This document shows, in pieces, positions 1 to 5,895 of a stretch of 7,613 nucleotides of DNA. A program made the translations under genes and the position numbers. Source of the DNA: Rubrobacter sp. GTDB taxonomy: Bacteria; Actinomycetota; Rubrobacteria; Rubrobacterales; Rubrobacteraceae. Positions within the stretch are counted from its first letter, which is position 1, and each line of letters opens with the position of its first letter. The stretch spans positions 1-7,613 of the forward strand of contig JAFAPF010000042.1 in assembly GCA_019247245.1 (NCBI GenBank), given 5' to 3'. The notes beneath the pieces were generated by a model. The model did not search any database. It saw nothing but the letters and a program-made list of their open reading frames with translations, and was not told where the DNA came from.

Positions 1-258
1 TGGCTGCGGCAGCTTCAGCCGGTAGCTTCGCATCTGAGGTGGCCTCCCGTCTTCGCCTCTAAGTTCGTTCTCACGTACGTGCGGGTCTTCTTGCGAGGCT
101 CAAAGCTCCATGTGGAGCTTTGGGAGTACCCTAAACCTGCGCCTAACCCTCTCACACGCACCGAAAATTTGGCGGCGTGGGGCAAAATGCCCGATCAGCC
201 TGCTCCGGATGCCAAACCCGGTGTGATTGCCGCTTCTGAAATCGCTACTCCTGCCTGA
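1..258 (+). CDS. C-terminal end of an unrecognised protein (5' end outside window)
   Basis: Frame 1 is open from the first base to a TGA at 256-258, giving 85 residues with no credible internal start, so the gene begins to the left of the window. The visible part starts with a mixed hydrophobic and basic stretch (WLRQLQPVASHL), continues through a segment containing KFVLTYVRVFLRG and VELWEYPKP, and ends in a proline- and alanine-rich tail (PDQPAPDAKPG). Third codon positions are mostly G or C, especially in the first half, as in the neighbouring genes, which supports real coding. It converges on the hydrolase gene, with only 12 bp between the two stop codons. I do not recognise the family and offer no function. 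An open stretch of this length could arise by chance, so confidence is moderate. Confidence 0.5.
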   Translation, partial: WLRQLQPVASHLRWPPVFASKFVLTYVRVFLRGSKLHVELWEYPKPAPNPLTRTENLAAWGKMPDQPAPDAKPGVIAASEIATPA

Positions 259-270
259 GAAGGCACGCTG

Positions 271-1431
271 CTAGCTGGAGAGCCATCTGCGCAGCTTCTT
301 CGCCCAAGTTAACATAGACTGGCGGCTGTCACGGAGCCACACTTTGGGTTTCCAAATAGCAGAGTCACCTTTTGCCTTACGTGGCTTGCGCGCTGTCCGG
401 GCCTTGTGTATCTTCTGCAGCTTCTTTGTTTTCGCCTTTGTAGAGGAGCGTTGAGAGCTCCATTTTTCCGGCTGCTTGCGGGGCTTAATGAAGGAGACGA
501 TCCCTTTGCTAGTCTCCTTGGCCCACCGAATGAGCTGCTTCGTCTTCTTCACCAGCGACTTTTTGAGCTTCTGCCTCTTTCGGGGCTTAAAGAAGGAGAC
601 GAGCTTCTGCCTCGCCGACAGCTTTCGCGGTTGCTGCCTTCTCGTAGGCTTGCGAGGTTTAAGGAAGGAGACGATCTGTCTATTGACCTCTTTGGCCTGC
701 TCGATAAAGACTAGATGTCCGGCCTCCTTGAGGACGCGTAGTTTGGCATTCGGAATGGCTTTAGCCAGGACGGCAGCGTTGGTTACAGGTACATAGCGAT
801 CCTTGGCACCGTGGACCACGAGCGTCGGGGAGGTGATGTTTCCGACGTCGCGGGAGAAATCGAAGCGGGCGCCGGCCATTGCCTGCTGTAAGTAGTTGGA
901 CAGGGAGGGCGAGTCGGCGAGACGCCAACGCACGACCTGTTCAAACTCCTCAGGGTGCCCGGCGCGATAGGCCTCTGAGGTAGCCGTCTCGAGGCCCCGG
1001 CGCACCGCCTTCTCGGGGCTCAAGGAGCCCCATCCAATCATCCTCCCGAGCGCCTGAGGTGACAGCGGTTCAGGGCTCTTGCCGCCGTGGCTTGTGCAGA
1101 CCAACACTAGCCGGTCAATCAACTCCGGCTGCTCCAGCGCCAGCTGCTGGGCCACGAAGCCGCCGAGCGATGTGCCCAGGACGTGGCTTTTCTTTACGCC
1201 GAGGTGGTCGAGAAGCGCCTCCGCCTCGGCAGAGAGGTTGGCGACACCTTGCGTCAAGTTCTGCTCACCCCGGATATCGAAGGTGATGGTACGGAAGTGG
1301 CGTGAGAGCACAGGGATCTGCTTGAACCAGCCCCAGCGCCCGAAGCCCAGCCCGCCGATCAAAAGCAGGGGTGGTCCGTTGCCATGTACATCATAATCTA
1401 TGCTGGCATCGTGGGTAATAAAAACGGGCAT
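271..1431 (-). CDS. Alpha/beta hydrolase with long basic repeat tail
   Basis: 386 residues. Residues 1 to about 258 form a complete alpha/beta-hydrolase fold: an oxyanion-side motif GGLGFGRWGW (26-35), nucleophile elbow GTSLGG with Ser88, acid in HGAKDRYVP (Asp211) and catalytic histidine in EAGHL (His239). The layout resembles 3-oxoadipate enol-lactonase-like or small esterase-like hydrolases; the substrate cannot be read from sequence. Family members usually end near residue 260. Here about 128 residues follow, roughly one third Lys/Arg by hand count and with only four acidic residues. The tail contains re-copies of the fold's last helix (KPRK motifs near 258-261, 282-285, 316-319 and 349-352). 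There is no signal peptide. The ATG at 1429-1431 is preceded by AGGT 6 nt away and GAAAGGG 11 nt away, a modest ribosome site. A tail role in binding nucleic acid, polyanion or membrane is inference. Confidence 0.88.
   Translation of the reverse strand: MPVFITHDASIDYDVHGNGPPLLLIGGLGFGRWGWFKQIPVLSRHFRTITFDIRGEQNLTQGVANLSAEAEALLDHLGVKKSHVLGTSLGGFVAQQLALEQPELIDRLVLVCTSHGGKSPEPLSPQALGRMIGWGSLSPEKAVRRGLETATSEAYRAGHPEEFEQVVRWRLADSPSLSNYLQQAMAGARFDFSRDVGNITSPTLVVHGAKDRYVPVTNAAVLAKAIPNAKLRVLKEAGHLVFIEQAKEVNRQIVSFLKPRKPTRRQQPRKLSARQKLVSFFKPRKRQKLKKSLVKKTKQLIRWAKETSKGIVSFIKPRKQPEKWSSQRSSTKAKTKKLQKIHKARTARKPRKAKGDSAIWKPKVWLRDSRQSMLTWAKKLRRWLSS
475..705 (-). repeat. Three in-frame copies of the hydrolase C-terminal helix
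   Basis: A 27-bp core recurs at 649-675, 577-603 and 475-501, encoding IVSFLKPRK, LVSFFKPRK and IVSFIKPRK. The second and third copies match at 24 of 27 bases. The first and third copies can be extended to 57 bp (649-705 and 475-531), matching at about 40 of 57, and encode IEQAKEVNRQ and IRWAKETSKG ahead of the core. Offsets between copies are 72 and 102 bp, both multiples of three, so the reading frame is kept. The first copy is the normal last helix of the hydrolase fold, so the tail appears to have grown by duplicating it. A degenerate fourth copy, MLTWAKKLRRWLSS, closes the protein (about 274-315). Confidence 0.8.
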
Positions 1432-1503
1432 AGCATTACCTACCCTTTCTTCTTGGGATTGCCGAAACCGGCCGCTGGCCGATCCCCGGATCCAAATCGA
1501 AAG

Positions 1504-1524
1504 GCCAACCTCGAAAAGGTTGGC
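1504..1524. other. Perfect 8-bp hairpin in hydrolase leader
   Basis: GCCAACCT (1504-1511) and AGGTTGGC (1517-1524) are exact inverted repeats around a 5-nt loop. The hairpin lies about 70 nt upstream of the hydrolase start and downstream of the predicted promoter, so it would form in the 5' leader of that mRNA. No T-run follows it on either strand, so it does not read as a simple terminator. Confidence 0.5.
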
Positions 1525-1529
1525 TGGAG

Positions 1530-1549
1530 CTCTGAAGTACTAGTCAGAG
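1530..1549. other. 6-bp inverted repeat in hydrolase leader
   Basis: CTCTGA (1530-1535) and TCAGAG (1544-1549) form a 6-bp stem with an 8-nt loop, just upstream (in transcript order) of the stronger hairpin at 1504-1524. It overlaps the end of the leader mini-ORF, whose TAG lies in the loop. Alone it is weak. It is listed because it is part of an unusually structured leader. Confidence 0.3.
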
Positions 1550-1581
1550 GCCTGCGTTTGGCGTTGTCGCGTTCGCCTCAT
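1540..1581 (-). CDS. Possible 13-codon leader mini-ORF
   Basis: On the minus strand an ATG at 1579-1581 opens a short frame encoding MRRTRQRQTQASD and ending in TAG at 1540-1542. It starts about 14 nt after the predicted transcription start of the hydrolase mRNA. Purine-rich GAGAG sits only 1 nt before the ATG, so the ribosome site is poor. The peptide is rich in Arg and Gln. A leader peptide controlling the downstream hairpins is a guess, and a frame this short easily occurs by chance. Confidence 0.2.
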   Translation of the reverse strand: MRRTRQRQTQASD

Positions 1582-1601
1582 GCTCTCGTGAAGCACACCA
1601 A

Positions 1602-1629
1602 ATTATATCAAAGCATCAAGACGTGTCAG
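1602..1629 (-). promoter_or_regulatory. Near-consensus sigma-70-type promoter for the hydrolase
   Basis: On the minus strand, CTGACA (1624-1629; 5 of 6 to TTGACA) is followed after 16 bp by a perfect TATAAT (1602-1607). The -10 also carries the TG extension (TGATATAAT). This is the best promoter in the window. It predicts a start near 1595 and a leader of about 160 nt before the hydrolase ATG. It lies downstream of the LLM gene's stop, so the hydrolase would have its own promoter rather than depend on read-through. Confidence 0.65.
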
Positions 1630-1696
1630 TGTGAGGACCTCTTTTAGGCCTATTTGCAGGAATTTTTCTAATGCGCTTCTGGCGGGTACTTCTTGA

Positions 1697-2578
1697 CTAG
1701 AGTTCGGCGACGATGGGGATGATCCTCTCGCCAAAGGTTTCGAGGGGCTCTATCTCGTGTACGTTGGGCATGTTAAAGATGAGGTGTTGAATGCCCGCTG
1801 CGCTTAGCTCCCGGCACATCTCGATGACCCCTTCTGCCGTCATACCACCTGGCCCTAGGTTGACAGTGCCAAGAGCCGTGCGTTCGATCTCCCCATAGTC
1901 GCGGCCCACGTCCTCGCAATGTCGTCGCAGGACATCGAGTTTGTGGCGTAGTACCTCCTTACCTGCAAAGGCGAACAGGTTGCAAGCGTCCGCGTATTGG
2001 GCGACCAACCTGAGCGTCTTTTTCTCGCCCATACCACCGACCATGATCGGGGGATGTGGTTTGCTCAGGGCCTGTGGGCTGTTGAGCGTCTCGGCTAGGT
2101 GGTAGTGCTTGCCAGGGTAAGGCCCGACCTCTCCCGACCACATCTGCCTCGCGATCCGGAGCGTCTCCTCCAGTCGTTCGAAGCGTTCACCCACCGTGGG
2201 GAAGGGGACGCCGAGCCCCTTGGCCTCGCGTTCGAACCAGCCCGCCCCGATGCCGAAGTATGCTCGCCCGCCAGAGAGCACGTCGAGCGTGGTTACGGTC
2301 TTGACAAGGATGCCGGGATAGCGGTAGATAACCCCCGTTACCAACGTGCCGAGCTTTGCCCACTGCGTCGCTCCCGCGAGGTAGCTCAAAGCGCTGTAGC
2401 CCTCGAGCATAGGTTCCTCGATAGCGCCGACATATTGGATCTGAAAAAAGTGATCCATGACCCAGATGCTTGCAAACCCGGCCTCATCGGCAGTCCTGCC
2501 GACCTCGGCGAGCCGCGGGCCGAGGCTGGCAGGACCGCCCGGCCAAGTGAAGCTTGGAACTTGAAGTCCGATGCGCAA
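1697..2578 (-). CDS. LLM-class, probably F420-dependent, oxidoreductase
   Basis: 293 residues from a TTG start. The start at 2576-2578 follows AAAGGAGG with 8 nt spacing and begins (M)RIGLQVPSF, the normal first strand of the family; the open frame upstream of it looks non-coding. The protein is a luciferase-like TIM barrel: MDHFF with His43 in the cofactor region, TGVIYRYPGILVKTVTTLDV (81-100) leading into SGGRAYFGIGAGW (102-114), RFERLEETLRI (132-142) and HPPIMVGG (175-182). These match the probable F420-dependent LLM subfamily that I associate with TIGR03560 (Rv1855c-like), from memory only. Such enzymes transfer hydride between F420H2 (or flavin) and small organic substrates in the cytoplasm; the substrate is unknown. 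It is divergent from the MDR gene and transcribed toward the hydrolase, 265 bp away. Confidence 0.9.
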   Translation of the reverse strand: MRIGLQVPSFTWPGGPASLGPRLAEVGRTADEAGFASIWVMDHFFQIQYVGAIEEPMLEGYSALSYLAGATQWAKLGTLVTGVIYRYPGILVKTVTTLDVLSGGRAYFGIGAGWFEREAKGLGVPFPTVGERFERLEETLRIARQMWSGEVGPYPGKHYHLAETLNSPQALSKPHPPIMVGGMGEKKTLRLVAQYADACNLFAFAGKEVLRHKLDVLRRHCEDVGRDYGEIERTALGTVNLGPGGMTAEGVIEMCRELSAAGIQHLIFNMPNVHEIEPLETFGERIIPIVAEL

Positions 2579-2610
2579 GGTTCGGTCCTCCTTTTGATAG
2601 ATGGCGATGG

Positions 2611-2649
2611 ATTGTACCCCTTCTTGACGTTCGTAGTGCGAACTAGTGC
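2611..2649 (-). promoter_or_regulatory. Candidate LLM promoter with TAGTGC direct repeats
   Basis: The minus strand has TACAAT (2611-2616), a 5 of 6 match to TATAAT, placed so that transcription would begin about 26 nt before the LLM TTG. No good -35 lies 16-18 bp upstream. Instead the -35 position is occupied by one copy of the hexamer read as TAGTGC on the plus strand (2634-2639), with a second exact copy 10 bp away (2644-2649). Repeats one helical turn apart over a poor -35 suggest an activator site. This is inference from spacing. Confidence 0.35.
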
Positions 2650-2683
2650 TGCTACTACATCGGCGGGCACCTTCTACACTGCT

Positions 2684-2701
2684 TTGTTGCTCACGCGACA
2701 A
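2684..2701 (+). promoter_or_regulatory. Inverted repeat just upstream of the MDR gene, possible operator
   Basis: TTGTTGC (2684-2690) and GCGACAA (2695-2701) pair along 7 bp with a single mismatch that becomes a G-U pair in RNA, around a 4-nt loop. The repeat ends 4 bases before the AAGGAG of the MDR ribosome site. It could be an 18-bp repressor operator in the divergent region or an mRNA hairpin beside the ribosome site. I found no convincing plus-strand promoter in this interval. Confidence 0.35.
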
Positions 2702-2715
2702 GGCGAAGGAGAAGA

Positions 2716-3663
2716 ATGGGCGAGATGCGGGCCGTGATAATAAACCCCGAGGCACCGGCCAGCCTAGGTCTCGGCGAGGTGGAAGAGCCCAACCCCACGC
2801 CGTCAGAGACGCTCGTGCGCGTCTCAGCGATCTCGCTGAACCGGGGCGACGTGCGCCGCTCACAGGAAGCTGAAGCGGGCTTCCGTCCGGGATGGGACCC
2901 TGCCGGGACAGTCGAGCGAGCCGCCGCGAACGCAACCGGACCGCGCGAGGGTGCTAGGGTGGTGGGGCTTCTCCCTTCGGAGGCGTGGGCCGAGCTCGTG
3001 GCGGTACCGACGGATTCGCTCGCGGAGCTTCCGGAGGACGTCTCGTTCGAGCAAGCGGCAACGTTGCCAGTCGCAGGGTTGACGGCGTTGTACGTGCTCG
3101 AGAAGGGTGGAGGACTCGTCGGGAAGAGAGTGCTGGTTACCGGGGCGTCGGGTAGAGTGGGGCTCTTCGCTCTTGAGCTTGCCCGCCTCGCTGGGGCGTG
3201 GAGCGTGGCGCTCTTGCGTCGGGGAGAGCACATCGGATTGGTCGAAGAGGCCGGAGCGCACGAGGTTGCCGTTGGGGAGGATGCGGGAGTAGCGAGCAGG
3301 CTCGGACCGTTCGACCTGATTGTGGAAGCGGTGGGCGGGGCGGTTTTAGGCGAGGTATTGGGGATGCTCACACCGGGTGGGATGTGCGTAGCCTTCGGGG
3401 TGTCGGGTGGAACAGAGGCAACCTTCGACGTGCGAAGCTTCTACTTTACGGGCGGGGCAAGCCTGTACGGCTTTGTCCTCTTCCACGAGGTCATTGCCAA
3501 GCCCGCCTCTGAGGGGTTGGGGCGCCTGGCGAGGTTGGTGGCGGAAGGGCGGCTAACCCCCCGCATAAGCATCGAAGACTCTTGGGCCGGGATTGGGAAC
3601 GTGGCGCAGCGTCTGCTCGATCGTGGCTACCAGGACAAGGCCGTGCTGCGTGTCGAGGGGTAG
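2716..3663 (+). CDS. Zinc-independent MDR oxidoreductase, quinone-reductase-like
   Basis: 315 residues. The N-terminal GroES-like domain (about 1-125) shows SLNRGDVRRS (40-49) and GWDPAGTV (59-66), both typical of the quinone oxidoreductase branch of the medium-chain dehydrogenase/reductase family. The Rossmann domain follows, with the nucleotide-binding loop VTGASGRVGL (141-150), and then DLIVEAVGG (200-208). The cysteine cluster that holds structural zinc in alcohol dehydrogenases is missing; only one Cys (224) is present. Family members reduce quinones or activated double bonds with NADPH in the cytoplasm; the substrate here is unknown. ATG 2716 lies 4 nt after AAGGAG. A second ATG at 2725 (MRAV) is 13 nt away, so the first is preferred. 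It is the first gene of the plus-strand run and is divergent from the LLM gene. Confidence 0.9.
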   Translation: MGEMRAVIINPEAPASLGLGEVEEPNPTPSETLVRVSAISLNRGDVRRSQEAEAGFRPGWDPAGTVERAAANATGPREGARVVGLLPSEAWAELVAVPTDSLAELPEDVSFEQAATLPVAGLTALYVLEKGGGLVGKRVLVTGASGRVGLFALELARLAGAWSVALLRRGEHIGLVEEAGAHEVAVGEDAGVASRLGPFDLIVEAVGGAVLGEVLGMLTPGGMCVAFGVSGGTEATFDVRSFYFTGGASLYGFVLFHEVIAKPASEGLGRLARLVAEGRLTPRISIEDSWAGIGNVAQRLLDRGYQDKAVLRVEG

Positions 3664-3674
3664 CACCAGCTTAG

Positions 3675-3686
3675 CGATCCGGATCG
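3675..3686. repeat. 12-bp perfect palindrome after the MDR gene
   Basis: CGATCCGGATCG reads the same on both strands. It lies 12 bp past the MDR stop in the 145-bp gap before the SDR gene. With no loop it is a poor terminator, and it may be a protein site or chance. The rest of this gap holds no clear hairpin-plus-T-run. Confidence 0.25.
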
Positions 3687-3808
3687 ATGTGCCGCCGGCG
3701 CGGTCATAGCCTTAGACGGCTGCTTCCCGTTTAGGGATCGGAGCTATAACGTGCTAGGGTAGGTCCAGCAAACACGGTCCCGAAGAAAAGAAGGGAGGAT
3801 GTCCCGCC

Positions 3809-4459
3809 ATGATTGTGCTGGTTGCAGGGGCGAACGGCAAGACGGCCCGGAGCTTGGTGAGGATGCTCGTGAAGGATGGCCACAAGGTGAGGGGCCTGGT
3901 CCGCAAAGAGGAGCAGTTGCCCGAGGTGGAGCAGGATGGCGCAGAGCCCGTGCTGCTCGATTTGGAAGAGGAGACGGTCGAGGGGGCCGTCGGGCGCGCC
4001 GTTGAAGGGTGCGACGCGATAGTCTTCGCCGCCGGAGCCGGTCCGAGTAGTGGTGCTGCGCGCAAGGAGACGATGGATTACGGGGGCGCGGTCAAGCTCA
4101 TAGAGGCGGCCGAGAGGCACGGTGTGAGGCGTTACCTGATGCTCAGCGCTATGGGCGCCGCCGATCCAGAAAGTGGCTCAGAGGAGATGCGGCCATATCT
4201 GTCTGCCAAAGCCCGGGCCGACGAACGTCTGCAAAGCAGCGGTCTCCACTACACCATCATTCGCCCCGGTAGCCTGACAAACGAGGCAGGCACCGGCAGG
4301 ATAGATGTTGCTCCGTCCTTAGGACGCCGCGGCGAGATAAGCCGCGAGGACGTGGCGGCGATCTTCGCGACTACGCTCGAAGCAGGGAACACCTTCGGGA
4401 AGACGTTCGAGGCTCTCTCCGGCGGCACCCCAATCCGGGAGGCGATCGCGCAGATCTGA
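3809..4459 (+). CDS. Atypical SDR, NAD(P)-binding protein resembling YhfK
   Basis: 216 residues, a single Rossmann domain. The N-terminus MIVLVAGANGKTARSLV contains the glycine-rich NAD(P) loop (7-13). Further on are FAAGAGPSSG (73-82), LSAMGAAD with Ser113 (112-119), PYLSAKARAD giving a YxxxK pair (Tyr130, Lys134), TIIRPGSLTNE (149-159) and ISREDVAAIF (177-186). The order and spacing closely follow Bacillus subtilis YhfK as I remember it, a small atypical SDR related to nucleoside-diphosphate-sugar epimerases. The physiological substrate of that family is not firmly known, so none is claimed. ATG 3809 follows GGGAGG with 10 nt spacing; an ATG at 3799 is out of frame. It lies 145 bp after the MDR gene and just before the membrane protein, in the same direction, so co-transcription with the latter is likely. 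Confidence 0.88.
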   Translation: MIVLVAGANGKTARSLVRMLVKDGHKVRGLVRKEEQLPEVEQDGAEPVLLDLEEETVEGAVGRAVEGCDAIVFAAGAGPSSGAARKETMDYGGAVKLIEAAERHGVRRYLMLSAMGAADPESGSEEMRPYLSAKARADERLQSSGLHYTIIRPGSLTNEAGTGRIDVAPSLGRRGEISREDVAAIFATTLEAGNTFGKTFEALSGGTPIREAIAQI

Positions 4460-4462
4460 TAG

Positions 4463-4486
4463 CCAGCCTTAAATGAGCAAGGTTGG
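4463..4486 (+). other. Intercistronic hairpin between SDR and membrane protein
   Basis: CCAGCCTT (4463-4470) pairs with AAGGTTGG (4479-4486) over 8 bp with one G-U pair and an 8-nt loop. It starts 4 bases after the SDR stop. No T-run follows, so it is not a classic terminator. It may mark the 3' end of the SDR message or limit read-through. It covers the TTG at 4483, which argues against that codon being the membrane protein's start. Confidence 0.45.
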
Positions 4487-4551
4487 AACGGAGGTTAGTG
4501 ACACGAGAAAGAGATGACGCCGACGCACCGTCCGTATCGGAGAGGGCAAAG

Positions 4552-5895
4552 GTGCGTCTCGACACGCTGCGCTTTCCACTCGGCGCGATGTTCCTCGCCG
4601 CTTATGCGTACTCGTCTTTCGCGCCGGGGTCGTACGGGATCATAGCCTTTCTGAGCGTTGGGATTGCTCTCTACGCGCTGTCGGTGCTGTGGGCGAGCAC
4701 GTTCCATAAGGTACTGGCGCTCATAGCCTATGCGATCTTTGGGGCGGTGCTGTTGACGGGCCGGTTTGAAATCGGGGTGTTCTTTGAGGGGCTTCCGACT
4801 TATTTCAACATCGTGGCGGTGCTGATTATTTTGAGCGTCGCCGGCTACCCTATCCGGTCGCAGCGGTTCGAGGCCCAGATCCAAGCTCTAATGGCGGCGA
4901 TGACCCGACGGGGTGTGGGAGTGGGGGCTACGGCGGCCGGACTCGGACATGTCTTGGGGGCGGCACTGGATGTTGGGTCGTTCGTGCTGGTAAATGTGAT
5001 CTTACGCCGTACCGTGCCCAAGGAGCGTGCCGAGACGATGGTGTGGGCCGGGCGGGGTTTCTCGTTTACCCCACTCTGGAGCAACCTGAACGTGTTTACA
5101 GTGACGACGATCGAGTTGACCGGCGTCTCTTACCCAGCTCTCCTAGCGACCATGCTGCCGTTCGCGATCCCAGGGTTGGCCGTGACGCTTGTTTTGGCCC
5201 AGCGCGAGAAGGGCGAGGTTAGCGAATCCTCGGAGATGTTGAACCGTGGAGCGATCGCGGTGCTTTTCTACCCCGTGTTGCTGGTCGCGCTGGTCGCGCT
5301 CGTGAGCGTGCTTCTCCCAGGGTCTCCTCTGACGGTGATTATCTCGTTTACGGTTGCGGCGGTCGTTGTCCTAATGGCCGTCGTAGCGACCGGCTTCCTA
5401 CGACGGCTCTCGCCGGTACGACGGCTCGCCCGTGAGACGCACGAGTCCCTCGTCGGCTCCCACGCCGAGTTTGCCCTCTTTGGTTCTGCCGGCATCCTGG
5501 TACTCTCGCTCGAGGGACTCGGAGTGCTCGCCCCGATCGGCTCCCTGCTCGCGGTTCTGCCTCCAAGCCTCGTGGCCCCGGCGCTGGCACTGGTGATGGC
5601 GCTGGGCTGGATGGTCGGTATACACGTGATTCCACTGGTCTTCCTTATAGATGCTGCGTTCCCTCTAAGTAATGGTCCGGCCCCGGCGTTGTGGGCGGCT
5701 GCGATCCTGCTTGGTTCCCAGGCCGTACTCTTGCTCACGCCGTTCTCCAACGGCACTATGATGCTCTCGCGGCTCACGGGGTTGCACCCGTTGGAGATAG
5801 GAGCCCGGCGGAACTGGAGATTCAGCCTCTCTGTGGCGCTAGCCGGGCTACTCTACCTCGGGCTACTGACTTTCCTGCTCTTGTTTCGATCTTAG
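4552..5895 (+). CDS. Polytopic membrane protein, about 12 helices, family not assigned
   Basis: 447 residues from GTG 4552, which has GAGGG 5 nt upstream. The same frame also offers GTG 4498 (GGAGG only 3 nt away) and TTG 4483 (inside a hairpin, no spaced ribosome site); codons between 4483 and about 4515 (TTA, ACA, CGA, AGA) look non-coding. Hydrophobic segments lie roughly at 8-24, 28-46, 53-70, 83-98, 122-151, 195-216, 234-255, 261-281, 311-334, 338-369, 378-395 and 424-445. The halves echo each other: Gly-His near 132-133 followed about 40 residues later by FTPLWSN (172-178), and Ile-His near 357-358 followed by LTPFSN (395-400). Re-entrant motifs of this kind occur in ion-transporter-superfamily carriers for organic acids or metal oxyanions, so a transporter is likely. 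No substrate or family is claimed. The stop codon touches the MITE-like element. Confidence 0.85.
   Translation: MRLDTLRFPLGAMFLAAYAYSSFAPGSYGIIAFLSVGIALYALSVLWASTFHKVLALIAYAIFGAVLLTGRFEIGVFFEGLPTYFNIVAVLIILSVAGYPIRSQRFEAQIQALMAAMTRRGVGVGATAAGLGHVLGAALDVGSFVLVNVILRRTVPKERAETMVWAGRGFSFTPLWSNLNVFTVTTIELTGVSYPALLATMLPFAIPGLAVTLVLAQREKGEVSESSEMLNRGAIAVLFYPVLLVALVALVSVLLPGSPLTVIISFTVAAVVVLMAVVATGFLRRLSPVRRLARETHESLVGSHAEFALFGSAGILVLSLEGLGVLAPIGSLLAVLPPSLVAPALALVMALGWMVGIHVIPLVFLIDAAFPLSNGPAPALWAAAILLGSQAVLLLTPFSNGTMMLSRLTGLHPLEIGARRNWRFSLSVALAGLLYLGLLTFLLLFRS

Noticed and set aside
475..680. CRISPR-like recurring motif (GAAGGAGACGA) on the plus strand
   Set aside because: The copies are unevenly spaced (72 and 102 bp), diverged, in frame within the hydrolase gene and encode the same helix; they are protein-coding duplications.
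406..796. Two overlapping plus-strand open frames of about 100 residues
   Set aside because: They are antisense shadows of the hydrolase's repeat tail, with no ribosome site and no protein-like character beyond the repeats.
1384..1647. Plus-strand open frame of 87 residues
   Set aside because: It runs antisense through the hydrolase promoter and leader, has no ribosome site and no coding bias.
2099..2737. Plus-strand open frame of 212 residues
   Set aside because: It is fully antisense to the well-supported LLM gene and its control region; long antisense frames are common in GC-rich DNA.
2691..3371. Minus-strand open frame of 226 residues
   Set aside because: It is a Ser/Pro/Thr-rich antisense shadow of the MDR gene, which has clear domain motifs.
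3731..3760. Possible promoter before the SDR gene (TATAAC at 3745-3750, or TGC-TAGGGT at 3752-3760)
   Set aside because: Neither has an acceptable -35 at the right spacing; too weak to annotate.
4473..4517. Short ATG frame MSKVGTEVSDTRKR between SDR and membrane genes
   Set aside because: Its ATG lies in the hairpin loop with no ribosome site, and 14 codons are easily open by chance.
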